Shown piece after piece: positions 33,853 through 44,180 of a stretch of DNA of 64,000 bases (positions are counted from its first letter, which is position 1; each line of letters begins with the position of its first letter). The DNA comes from Caulobacter sp. X (GTDB taxonomy: Bacteria > Pseudomonadota > Alphaproteobacteria > Caulobacterales > Caulobacteraceae), in NCBI RefSeq assembly GCF_002742635.1, contig NZ_PEGF01000002.1, positions 682,001 through 746,000 of the forward strand, given 5' to 3'. The notes under the pieces are model-generated. The model was not told the origin of the DNA, ran no database searches, and saw nothing but the letters and a program-made list of their open reading frames with translations. The position numbers and the translations under genes were made by a program.

Positions 33853-34707
33853 ATGCCCGAACAGAATTTTCTCGCCGAGCGTTTCGAGGCCGATCGCGCC
33901 CGCCTACGCGGCGTCGCCTACCGGATGCTGGGCTCGCTGCCCGAGGCCGAGGACGCGGTGCAGGAGGCCTGGCTGCGGCTGTCGCGCAACGGCGCGGACG
34001 GCGTCGACAACCTGTCGTCCTGGCTCACGACCGTGACCTCGCGCGTGTGCCTGGACATGCTGCGCGGCCGCAAGGCGCGGCGCGAGGACGCGCTGGACGG
34101 CGGTCCGGAGCCCTCGGTCAGCGGCGAGGACGCCATCGAGCGCGAGACGATCCTGGCCGACTCCGTGGGCTTGGCCCTGCTGGTGGTGCTGCGCGCCCTG
34201 TCGCCGGCCGAGCGGATCGCCTTCGTGCTGCACGACCTGTTCGACCTGCCGTTCGACGAGATCGCGCCGATCGTCGAGCGCACGCCGGAAGCCGCCCGCC
34301 AGCTGGCCAGCCGCGCCCGCCGCCGGGTGCGGGGCGGCGAGGCGCTGGACGCCACCCAGACGGCGCAGAAGAGCGTCGTCGACGCCTTCCTGCTGGCCTC
34401 GCGCACCGGCGACCTGGCCGGGCTGATGGCGGTGCTGGCGCCGGACGTCGTGGTCCGCTCCGACGTGCTGGGCGGCGGCGGCCAGGTGCGCGAGCTGCGC
34501 GGCGCGGCGAAGGTCGCCAACTTCTACAACGGCCTGGCCCAGACCGCGCGCACGGCCTTGGTCGACGGCGAGATAGGCGCGGTCGTGGCCCCGCTGGGCC
34601 AGATGACCCGCGTGCTCGACTTCCGCGTCGAGAACGGCCGGATCGTCGAGATCTTCGTCGCCGGCGACCCGGAGCGGCTGGCGTCTGTGGAGGTGTCGCT
34701 GGTCTAG
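33853..34707 (+). CDS. ECF41-family RNA polymerase sigma factor
   Basis: Extracytoplasmic-function sigma factor, 284 residues. Region 2 (FEADRARLRGVAYRMLGSLP and AEDAVQEAWLRL) and region 4 (LSPAERIAFVLHDLFDLPFD, EAARQLASRARRRVRG) are followed by a C-terminal SnoaL-like domain (about 175-284) that in ECF41 proteins replaces an anti-sigma factor and tunes activity. The domain keeps a glycine-rich GGGGQVRE segment and a C-terminal GDPERLASV, matching the reported DGGGR and NPDKL positions only loosely. It is divergent from its probable target at 33300. Confidence 0.88.
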   Translation: MPEQNFLAERFEADRARLRGVAYRMLGSLPEAEDAVQEAWLRLSRNGADGVDNLSSWLTTVTSRVCLDMLRGRKARREDALDGGPEPSVSGEDAIERETILADSVGLALLVVLRALSPAERIAFVLHDLFDLPFDEIAPIVERTPEAARQLASRARRRVRGGEALDATQTAQKSVVDAFLLASRTGDLAGLMAVLAPDVVVRSDVLGGGGQVRELRGAAKVANFYNGLAQTARTALVDGEIGAVVAPLGQMTRVLDFRVENGRIVEIFVAGDPERLASVEVSLV

Positions 34708-34710
34708 CCG

Positions 34711-35019
34711 CTACTTCAGCAGCAGCTGGCCGCGTCGGCTCAGCTCGTCCTTGATCTTGCCAGCGGCCATGCCCAGCAGGCCCGGCAGGCTGACGTCGAG
34801 GCGGGCGTGGTCGTCCAGCACCTGCACGACGCCGTTGATCGTCTGGCCCATGGCGGCGGCCGAGAAGTTCAGGGTGTCGCCGGCCCAGCTCTGGGTGAAG
34901 CGGCTGGGATCGCCGCCGGGGATCTGGCCGGCCATCTGCGACAGGCCCTCTTCCAGGCGGCGCTTGGCCTCGGCCGCGCCCAGCTGATGGGGGATGTTGA
35001 TGCTGACGGTCTTGGCCAT
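34711..35019 (-). CDS. Polyhydroxyalkanoic acid system family protein
   Basis: 102 residues, matching the PHA granule-region family as I recall it: KTVSINIPHQLGAAEAKRRLEEGLSQMAGQI, SFSA-type turn NFSAAAMGQTINGVVQV, and the C-terminal LPGLLGMAAGKIKDELSRRG ending in leucines and Lys. ATG 35019 (MAKTVSI) is the natural start; upstream codons have no family match. It ends three bases from the convergent sigma factor gene. Family members are linked to PHA metabolism, but their role is poorly defined and no other pha gene is nearby. Confidence 0.75.
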   Translation of the reverse strand: MAKTVSINIPHQLGAAEAKRRLEEGLSQMAGQIPGGDPSRFTQSWAGDTLNFSAAAMGQTINGVVQVLDDHARLDVSLPGLLGMAAGKIKDELSRRGQLLLK

Positions 35020-35119
35020 GGCGATCCTCTGAAGCTTACCCGTCAAAACGCGAAGCGGGCGCTTGGAGTTCTATACGTCCGTTTCTGGCGCAGGCGAAGG
35101 CCAAGGTGCTCGTCATCAG

Positions 35120-35356
35120 ATGAAGCCCCTCGACCAGCAGAGCGACGACATGACCGACTTCGCCATCACCCCGCCGTTCGCCGCGCCGCGCCGCTTTGTC
35201 CGTCCGGGGCGTCCCGGCGGTCTCTTGGGCGCGATCCACTACGTCGGCGTGCTGCTCGTCTGGGCGGCGCTGTTCGTCGTCGACCGCCCCCTGGCGCTGA
35301 AGGTGATGGCCGAGCGCCGCGCGGACTCGCCGATCTCCCGTCGCTGGGGCTGGTGA
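35120..35356 (+). CDS. Small membrane protein of unknown function
   Basis: About 78 residues from ATG 35120 (alternative ATG 35150). It has a polar, proline- and arginine-rich N-terminus and one hydrophobic helix (LLGAIHYVGVLLVWAALFVV), then a basic tail DRPLALKVMAERRADSPISR. It lies just before the dipeptide epimerase gene. I do not recognise the family; the frame is plausible because of the clean membrane segment, but the ribosome site is weak (AAGGTG). Confidence 0.45.
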   Translation: MKPLDQQSDDMTDFAITPPFAAPRRFVRPGRPGGLLGAIHYVGVLLVWAALFVVDRPLALKVMAERRADSPISRRWGW

Positions 35357-35374
35357 TCTAAGCCGAACGGCGCC

Positions 35375-36391
35375 ATGCCTGCGGGCATGTCGATCGCCGT
35401 TTCCGCCCGCCCGGTCTCGCATCCGCTGAAGGCCCCGTTCCGCATCTCGCGCGGGGTCAAGACCGCCGCCGAGGTGATCGAGGTGATCGCGGCCGCTGAC
35501 GGCCATGTCGGGCGCGGCGAGAGCGTGCCCTACGCCCGCTACGGCGAAAGCGTCGACAGCGTGTTGGCCCAGCTGACGCCGGCCCTGTCCGCCATTGATC
35601 CGGAAGTCGCCTGCGCCGCCTTGCCGCCGGGCGCGGCCCGCAACGCTCTCGACCTGGCGCTCTGGGACCTGCGCGCCCGACGCACCGGCGTCAGCGTCGC
35701 GGAGGCCACCGGCCTTCCCATTCCGCAAGACCTCGTCACCGCCGTCACGGTCAGTCTCGATGAGCCGGAGGCTATGGCCGCCGCCGCCCGCGCCGTCGCC
35801 GACGCGCCGCTGATCAAGATCAAGCTGTCGGCGCAGGATCCCGCCGCCCGCCTGCGCGCCGTGGCGGCCGCCGCGCCGGACGCGCGCTTCATCGTCGATC
35901 CGAACGAGGGCTGGACCTTCGACATCCTGAGCGACCTTGCGCCCCTGCTGGCCGACCTGCCGATCGCCCTGGTCGAGCAGCCCCTGCCGGCCGGCGAGGA
36001 CCAGGCGCTGGAGGGCTGGGACCCGCCGTTCACCGTCTGCGCCGACGAAAGCGTCCATGTCGGCGGCGACCTCGCCGCCCTGCGCGGCCGCTACCAGGCG
36101 GTCAATCTCAAGCTCGACAAGACCGGCGGCCTGACCGAGGCGCTGGCCCTGCTGAAGGCCGCGCGGGCGCTGGACTTCCAGGTGATGACCGGCTGCATGG
36201 TCGCCTCGTCCCTGGGCGTCGCGCCGGCGCTGCACCTGGGCGGGGCGAGTGACTTCGCCGACCTCGATGGGCCGTGGTGGCTGGCCGCTGATCACCCCGG
36301 CGGACTGCGGGTCGAGCGCGGCCGTATCACGCCGCCGAAGGCCGGGTTCTGGGGGGATGGGGAAGAGGTCGAGGGGCTGTGGCTTAAATAG
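35375..36391 (+). CDS. Dipeptide (L-Ala-D/L-Glu) epimerase
   Basis: Enolase-superfamily enzyme of the muconate-lactonising/dipeptide epimerase type, 338 residues, which would invert the C-terminal residue of muropeptide-derived dipeptides or related N-acyl amino acids. It shows N-terminal PFRISRGVKTAAEV, the general acid/base Lys pair in LIKIKLSAQ, metal ligands Asp in IVDPNEGW, Glu in LVEQPLP and Asp in CADESVH, and the second Lys in NLKLDKTGG. ATG 35375 was used; ATG 35387 (MSIAVSARP) is an equally possible start and neither has a clear ribosome site. Exact substrate is uncertain. Confidence 0.82.
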   Translation: MPAGMSIAVSARPVSHPLKAPFRISRGVKTAAEVIEVIAAADGHVGRGESVPYARYGESVDSVLAQLTPALSAIDPEVACAALPPGAARNALDLALWDLRARRTGVSVAEATGLPIPQDLVTAVTVSLDEPEAMAAAARAVADAPLIKIKLSAQDPAARLRAVAAAAPDARFIVDPNEGWTFDILSDLAPLLADLPIALVEQPLPAGEDQALEGWDPPFTVCADESVHVGGDLAALRGRYQAVNLKLDKTGGLTEALALLKAARALDFQVMTGCMVASSLGVAPALHLGGASDFADLDGPWWLAADHPGGLRVERGRITPPKAGFWGDGEEVEGLWLK

Positions 36392-36420
36392 AAATCCTCC
36401 CCCTAGCGGGGGGAGGATTT
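36392..36420. repeat. Single-arm family B repeat inside the HxlR gene end
   Basis: AAATCCTCCCCCTAGCGGGG and its inverse form one hairpin, without the second half seen elsewhere. On the minus strand it encodes the last residues IKSSPR and the stop codon of the tandem HxlR gene. Confidence 0.75.
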
Positions 36421-37356
36421 GATCCGCGTATTCCCCAGATCCACCGCGCCCTCGCACGCCCCGCACCGCACCACCGGCTCCAGCCGCGCGCCGCACCGAT
36501 GTGTCAGGATTTCCGGGCTTCCCTCGCTTCCAGCCAACCACCGATCGCCCCAGGCCATCAGCGCGACGATCAGCGGGAAGAAGTCGCGGCCTTCCTTGGT
36601 CAGCCGATATTCCCAGCGCTCCGGCCGCTTTTGGTAGCGGACCCGCTCCAACATTCCCCGCTCGACGAGACGCCCCAGGCGGTCGGTCAGGATGTTGCTG
36701 GCGACTTTCAGCTCGTCCTGGAAGTCGGTGAACCGGCGCTTGCCGTAGAAGGCCGCCGCCAGCACGTGGGCGGTCCAGCGGTCGCCGAGCACCTCGACGC
36801 CGCGCTCCAGCATGGGGTGTAGTGACGGACCCCCGACGTCGTCGCCGCGGGCCCGGCGCGAATGGCGGGCGGGGGGGGCGGGCTCCAGCCCCGCGCCAGG
36901 GCCGGGCGACAGCGTGATGTCGCGCACCTTCACCGCCTCGCCGCAGGCCTTGCAGACCAGCACGGGCCGCAGCGGCTGGCCGCAGGTCTGGTGGACGATC
37001 TGGTGCGAGGGGCAATCCGGATCAAAGCGCCAGCGCATCTCCCAGCCCAGCAGCATCAGCGCCGAGTCGTAGAGATCGCGGCCCATCGCCGTCAGCCGGT
37101 ACTCGTAGCGGGGCGGCCGCGATTGATAGAGGACCCGCGCCAGCAGGCCGGCGGCCTCCAGGCGCTTGAGGCGATCGGTCAGCAGCGAGCGCGCCACGCC
37201 GGTCATGGCCGCGAAGCCGTCGAACCGCCTCACCCCCATGAAGGCCGCGTACAGGATCAGCAGGGTCCAGCGGTCGCCGATCAGGTTCAGCGCGCGGGCG
37301 GCTGAACTGCGGCGGACCAGGGCCGGGGAAGCGGCGGGGGCCTTCTGCGGGACCAT
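36403..37356 (-). CDS. Tandem HxlR-family transcriptional regulator
   Basis: 317 residues made of two HxlR units in one chain. Each has a winged helix (first about 20-105: LNLIGDRWTLLILYAAFMGV; second about 185-270: VEVLGDRWTAHVLAAAFYGK) and a Cys-rich tail of similar form (TCGQPLRPVLVCKACGEAV and RCGARLEPVVRCGACEGAV) that could bind zinc. Ordinary HxlR proteins are single units acting as dimers, so this may be a built-in dimer. The last residues RIKSSPR come from a repeat. It is divergent from the thiolase-like gene, which it may repress. Confidence 0.82.
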   Translation of the reverse strand: MVPQKAPAASPALVRRSSAARALNLIGDRWTLLILYAAFMGVRRFDGFAAMTGVARSLLTDRLKRLEAAGLLARVLYQSRPPRYEYRLTAMGRDLYDSALMLLGWEMRWRFDPDCPSHQIVHQTCGQPLRPVLVCKACGEAVKVRDITLSPGPGAGLEPAPPARHSRRARGDDVGGPSLHPMLERGVEVLGDRWTAHVLAAAFYGKRRFTDFQDELKVASNILTDRLGRLVERGMLERVRYQKRPERWEYRLTKEGRDFFPLIVALMAWGDRWLAGSEGSPEILTHRCGARLEPVVRCGACEGAVDLGNTRIKSSPR

Positions 37357-37418
37357 GAAGCTTGGTGGGACGCTTCGGCGCGGCGTGTCAACGCCGTGGA
37401 CTCCTGAGAGGTCGCTTG

Positions 37419-37424
37419 TATAAT
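37419..37424 (+). promoter_or_regulatory. Possible -10 box of the thiolase-like gene
   Basis: TATAAT in CTTGTATAATCG lies 31 bases before the thiolase ATG, in the AT-richer gap shared with the HxlR gene. A weak dyad CGGCG-TGTCAA-CGCCG (37381-37396) upstream might be an operator. No good -35 is evident. Confidence 0.35.
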
Positions 37425-37455
37425 CGAACTAACTAGAAAAACGGGAGGAGCCGGC

Positions 37456-38679
37456 ATGGTCTATGTGCTGGGCGGTTGGCAGAGCGATTTCGCCGCCAAC
37501 TGGGCTCGCGAGGGCAAGGAGCTGGCCGACGCCTTCGCCGAGGCGGTGGGGCAGGGGCTGGCGGCCGTCGACCTGGAGCCGGCCGATGTCGAGACCGGCC
37601 ATGTCGGCAACTTCGCCGCCGAGCTGTTCGCGGGCCAGGGCCTGTTGGGCGGCATGTTCGGCCTGGTTCACCCGACTTTCGACGGCCTCCCGACCGCGCG
37701 GCACGAGGCGGCCTGCGCCTCGGGCAGCGTCGCCATCCTGGCCGCCGCGGCCGAGATCGAGGCCGGGCGCTACGACCTGGCCTGCGTCGTCGGGATCGAG
37801 CAGATGCGCAACGTCCCCGGCCAGAAGGCGGCCGAGAACCTGGGCAGCGCCGCCTGGGCCGGCCACGAATTCCAGGACGCCCGCTTCCTGTGGCCCCGCG
37901 CCTTCTCCGACCTCGCCGACGAGTACGACCGCCGCTACGGGCTGAGATACGAGCACCTGATGGGCATCGCCGAGGTCAACTTCGCCAACGGCCGGCGCAA
38001 CCCCAACGCCCAGACGCGGAGCTGGGACTTCGGCCCCGACGCCTTCACCGCCGACGACGCCGCCAATCCGGTGGTCGAGGGCCGCACGCGCAAGCAGGAC
38101 TGCGGCCAGGTCACCGACGGGACGGCCGTGGTGTTCCTGGCGTCCGAGCGGCGCGCCAAGGCCTACGCCTTCCGACGCGGAATCCCGCTGGAGAGCATTC
38201 CGCGCATCAAGGGCTGGGGCCATCGCTCGGCGCCGCTCAGCTACGCCCGCAAGGTCGAGGCCAGCCGGGAGGCGCCTTACGTCTTCCCGCAGGTGCGCCG
38301 GGCGATCCTGGACGCTCGCGCCCGGGCCGGGATCGCGCCGGACGTCTCGGGGATCGACGCGGTCGAGACCCACGACTGCTTCACCGCAACCGAATACATG
38401 GCCATCGACCATCTGGGCCTGACCGCCCCCGGCGAAAGCTGGAAGGCGATCGAGGCGGGCGACATCGCCATGGGCGGCAAGCTGCCGATCAATCCCTCGG
38501 GCGGTTTGATCGGGACCGGCCATCCGGTCGGCGCGACCGGCGTGCGGATGCTGCTGGACGCCTGGAAGCAGACGTCCGGCCGGGCTGGGGACTACCAGGT
38601 CGAGGGCGCCAAGACGGTGCAGACCCTGAACATTGGCGGCTCGACCACGACGACGGTGAGTTTCGTCGTGGGGACGTAG
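37456..38679 (+). CDS. Thiolase-family protein (SCP-x/acetyl-CoA acetyltransferase-like)
   Basis: 407-residue thiolase-fold enzyme with nucleophile Cys in HEAACASGSVAIL (about residue 87), His in VETHDCFTATEYM and the C-terminal GLIGTGHPVGATGVRML. The closest class I recall is the SCP-x/lipid-transfer type, acting in beta-oxidation or branched-chain acyl-CoA breakdown rather than PHB synthesis. The second Cys normally acting as base near the C-terminus is replaced by GGSTTTTVSF, as in SCP-x-like members. GGGAGGAG lies 6 bases before the ATG. Probably controlled by the divergent HxlR regulator. Confidence 0.82.
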   Translation: MVYVLGGWQSDFAANWAREGKELADAFAEAVGQGLAAVDLEPADVETGHVGNFAAELFAGQGLLGGMFGLVHPTFDGLPTARHEAACASGSVAILAAAAEIEAGRYDLACVVGIEQMRNVPGQKAAENLGSAAWAGHEFQDARFLWPRAFSDLADEYDRRYGLRYEHLMGIAEVNFANGRRNPNAQTRSWDFGPDAFTADDAANPVVEGRTRKQDCGQVTDGTAVVFLASERRAKAYAFRRGIPLESIPRIKGWGHRSAPLSYARKVEASREAPYVFPQVRRAILDARARAGIAPDVSGIDAVETHDCFTATEYMAIDHLGLTAPGESWKAIEAGDIAMGGKLPINPSGGLIGTGHPVGATGVRMLLDAWKQTSGRAGDYQVEGAKTVQTLNIGGSTTTTVSFVVGT

Positions 38680-38683
38680 GGTC

Positions 38684-38800
38684 AAAATCCTCCCCCTCGC
38701 GGGGGAGGTGGCGCGAAGCGCCGGAGGGGGAAGTTCTGCTGACCTTGCCTCTTCCCCCTCCGTCGGCTGCGCCGACACCTCCCCCGCTAGGGGAGGATCC
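38684..38800. repeat. Composite repeat, family B (copy 6)
   Basis: AATCCTCCCCCTCGCGGGGGAG at left, inner GGCGCGAAGCGCC and GTCGGCTGCGCCGAC hairpins, and CCTCCCCCGCTAGGGGAGGAT at right. It lies between the same-strand thiolase-like and DUF1295 genes, without the stop-start linking ORF seen elsewhere. Confidence 0.85.
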
Positions 38801-38849
38801 ATTTCCCGCGTCGCCTCGTATCACCCGCACCCACTCATCCGAGCCGCCC

Positions 38850-39668
38850 ATGCCCATCCTCACCACTCTCGCCGTCAACGCCGTCGTCTCGGCGGTCGCG
38901 TTCCTCGCCCTGTGGGCCGTCAGCCTGCGGACGCGGGACGTCAGCTTCATCGACGCCTGGTGGGGCCCGAGCATGGCGCTGCTGGCCTGGAGCACCCTGC
39001 TGCAGGGACCGCGCACGCCGCATGGCCTGCTGCTCACGGGCCTCTGCACCCTGTGGGCGGCGCGGCTGGGGATCTACCTGCTGTGGCGCTGGCGCAAGCA
39101 CGGCGCGGACCGGCGCTATGTCGCGATCTTCGCCCACTACGAGAAGACCAAGCGGTGGAACTTCGCCACCACCTCGCTGATCATCGTCTTCGGCTTGCAG
39201 GCGGTGTTGAGCTTCTTCGTCGCCCTGCCGGTGCAGCTGGGCCAGGGGCCCGGCCCGCTGGGAGCCCTCGCCTATGCCGGCGCGGCGCTGGCGATCGTCG
39301 GCATTCTGTTCGAGACCATCGGCGACGCGCAACTGACCGCCTTCAAGGCCAATCCGGACAACGCCGGCAAGGTCATGGACAAGGGCCTGTGGCGCTACAC
39401 CCGCCACCCGAACTATTTCGGCGACGCCTGCGTCTGGTGGGGTCTCTATTTGATCGCCGCCGAGACGGGCCTGGGCGCCTGGGCCCTGCCGGGGCCGGTG
39501 CTGATCACCTTCCTGCTGACCAAGTGGAGCGGCGTGCCGACCACCGAGGGCAAGATGAAGAAGTCCAAGCCCGGCTATGCGGAGTACGTCGCGCGGACCA
39601 GCGGGTTCGTGCCGTGGTTTCCCCGGAATAACCCTCTCCCAGAGGGAGAGGGCGGGGCGCGCCGCTGA
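38850..39668 (+). CDS. DUF1295 membrane protein (steroid 5-alpha-reductase-like fold)
   Basis: 272 residues with about seven membrane helices. Family motifs are VSFIDAWWG, RWRKHGADRRY, the conserved GLWRYTRHPNYFGD near the active site, and GVPTTEGKM with the last helix region. It would be an NADPH-dependent reductase or methyltransferase-like enzyme of the inner membrane; substrate unknown. After the natural end VARTSGFVPWFPR the frame runs 13 residues into a repeat (NNPLPEGEGGARR), so the native stop has been lost or displaced. The start has no strong ribosome site. Confidence 0.82.
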   Translation: MPILTTLAVNAVVSAVAFLALWAVSLRTRDVSFIDAWWGPSMALLAWSTLLQGPRTPHGLLLTGLCTLWAARLGIYLLWRWRKHGADRRYVAIFAHYEKTKRWNFATTSLIIVFGLQAVLSFFVALPVQLGQGPGPLGALAYAGAALAIVGILFETIGDAQLTAFKANPDNAGKVMDKGLWRYTRHPNYFGDACVWWGLYLIAAETGLGAWALPGPVLITFLLTKWSGVPTTEGKMKKSKPGYAEYVARTSGFVPWFPRNNPLPEGEGGARR

Positions 39669-39770
39669 AGGCGGTGGGAGGGTGAAAGGGGGGGGGGGGC
39701 GGTTGAGGGCTTTAACCCCTCACCCTCCCGCGCTGCGCGCGGGTCCCTCCCTCTCCCCGGGGGAGAGGGT
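39631..39770. repeat. Composite inverted repeat, family A (copy 4) with poly-G tract
   Basis: CCCTCTCCCAGAGGGAGAGG at left and CCCTCTCCCCGGGGGAGAGG at right, with the inverted GGGTGA/TCACCC and GCGCGC parts between. The spacer holds a run of 12 G (39688-39699). The left end encodes the tail of the DUF1295 protein. Confidence 0.85.
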
Positions 39771-39773
39771 TTC

Positions 39774-40523
39774 TCAGCCTCCCAGCTTCTCGATCAGCGC
39801 CATCGCCGCCGCCGGATTGCGCACCTTCGCGCCGGCGATGAAGTAGGCGAACACATCCCCGCGCTTGGCCCACTCGCGCGCCTGCTTCACCACCCCGTCC
39901 AGCTCCTCCGAACTCATCCCCGTCGGCTCGTCCTCCTTGCTCGACATCAGCCGGGCGTAGGTGAAGTCGGCGGTCGGCTGGTCGATGCAGGGCCAGGTCG
40001 GCTCCTCGTCGTCGACGGCGTAGACGATGGCCGCGCCGTACTGGGCGGCCAAGTCGTAGAACTCCTGGCAGGCGAAGGTCGGGTTGCGGACCTCCAGCGC
40101 GTGGCGCAGGCGCAAGCCCTTCAGCTCCTTCGGCAGCAATTTTAGGAAACCCTCGAAATCCGCCGGATCGAACTTCTTCGTCCCCATGAACTGCCAGTTG
40201 ATGGGGCCGAGCTTCGGACCCAGCTCCTCCAGGCCCTGGGACAGGAATTTCTCGAGGGAATCGTTGTTCTCCGACAGCACGCGACGGTTGGTGCAGAACC
40301 GGCTGGCCTTGACCGCGAACACGAAGTCGTCCGGGGTCTCGTCGCGCCACTTCTGCCAGCTGTTGGGCTTGAAGGTCGAATAGTAGGTGCCGTTGATCTC
40401 GATGCTGGTCAGCTTGGACGACGCGTATTTCAGCTCGTCCTTCTGCTTGAGATCGTCCGGATAGAACGTCCCGCGCCACGGCTCGAACGTCCAGCCGCCA
40501 ATGCCGGTTCGGATCTTGCCCAT
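39774..40523 (-). CDS. DUF72 family protein
   Basis: 249-residue TIM-barrel-like protein of the DUF72 (YecE) family. Visible blocks are IRTGIGGWTFEPWRGTFYP, SIEINGTYYSTFKPNSWQKW, FAVKASRFCTN, LGPINWQFMGTKKFDPADF and ALEVRNPTF. Function is not established for the family. The stop codon sits at the edge of the family A repeat. Start ATG 40523 has GGGAACACGCACGC upstream, a weak site. Confidence 0.85.
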   Translation of the reverse strand: MGKIRTGIGGWTFEPWRGTFYPDDLKQKDELKYASSKLTSIEINGTYYSTFKPNSWQKWRDETPDDFVFAVKASRFCTNRRVLSENNDSLEKFLSQGLEELGPKLGPINWQFMGTKKFDPADFEGFLKLLPKELKGLRLRHALEVRNPTFACQEFYDLAAQYGAAIVYAVDDEEPTWPCIDQPTADFTYARLMSSKEDEPTGMSSEELDGVVKQAREWAKRGDVFAYFIAGAKVRNPAAAMALIEKLGG

Positions 40524-40590
40524 GCGTGCGTGTTCCCTGGATGTTCTCCGCGGAAACTAGGCGAGGTTTCGCGGGGCGTCGAGAGGCAAT

Positions 40591-40712
40591 AGCGCCCCCT
40601 CCGTCACGATGCTGACGCATCGCGCCACCTCCCCCGCTGTGCGGGTGAGGAGGAGCTTCATCCTCCCCCGTGTAACGGGGGAGGGGGACCGCGAAGCGGT
40701 GGAGGGGGCGCT
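40591..40712. repeat. Composite repeat, family B (copy 7)
   Basis: AGCGCCCCCTCCGTC at left and GGAGGGGGCGCT at right, with CACCTCCCCCGC and CCCCCGTGTAACGGGGGAGG parts between. It lies between the same-strand L-serine dehydratase and DUF72 genes. The remainder of the 199-base gap shows nothing further. Confidence 0.85.
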
Positions 40713-40722
40713 TACGCCGCCC

Positions 40723-42126
<1,404 letters not shown>

Positions 42127-42148
42127 GGGGGATTTCGCAAACTCAAGA

Positions 42149-42260
42149 TGTCATCCCGGAAGCCTCGCTAGAGGCTATCCGGGACCCAGGGGCCGCGCGC
42201 GTGGCGCTTTGTCACCCCCCTGGGTCCCGGCTCTACGCTGCGCTCCGGCCGGGATGACAC
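42149..42260. repeat. Long inverted repeat, family C
   Basis: TGTCATCCCGG at left and CCGGGATGACA at right are inverted ends. Inner arms GGGACCCAGGGG and CCCCTGGGTCCC also pair around about 26 bases. This large hairpin lies between the M28 peptidase and sdaA genes and differs from families A and B. Confidence 0.85.
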
Positions 42261-42285
42261 GGGAAGGAGCGCTTGGGGTCGAACC

Positions 42286-43962
<1,677 letters not shown>

Positions 43963-44052
43963 CTCAACTCCATTCGGGAGCAAATCTTGTCGTTGAGCGC
44001 GGGAACGTAGAGGGGGTTTGCTGGCGTGGCTAGGGGGCGTCAGGGCGGGCTA

Positions 44053-44180
44053 AGCGCCCCCTCCGTCACGGCGCGTATTCGCGCCGCGCCACCTCCCCCG
44101 CGGTGCGGGTGAGGAGGGACCGTTACCATCCTCCCCCGTGCAACGGGGGAGGGGGACCGCGAAGCGGTGGAGGGGGCGCT
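44053..44180. repeat. Composite repeat, family B (copy 8)
   Basis: AGCGCCCCCTCCGTC at left and GGAGGGGGCGCT at right; inner CCACCTCCCCCGC and TCCTCCCCCGTGCAACGGGG parts closely match the copy at 40591. It lies in the 216-base gap between two same-strand genes; the other 90 bases show no gene. Confidence 0.85.

Noticed and set aside
44053..44180. Repeat copies as possible CRISPR units
   Set aside because: Copies are single, inverted composite elements scattered over 60 kb, with no regular spacing or spacer series and no cas genes.
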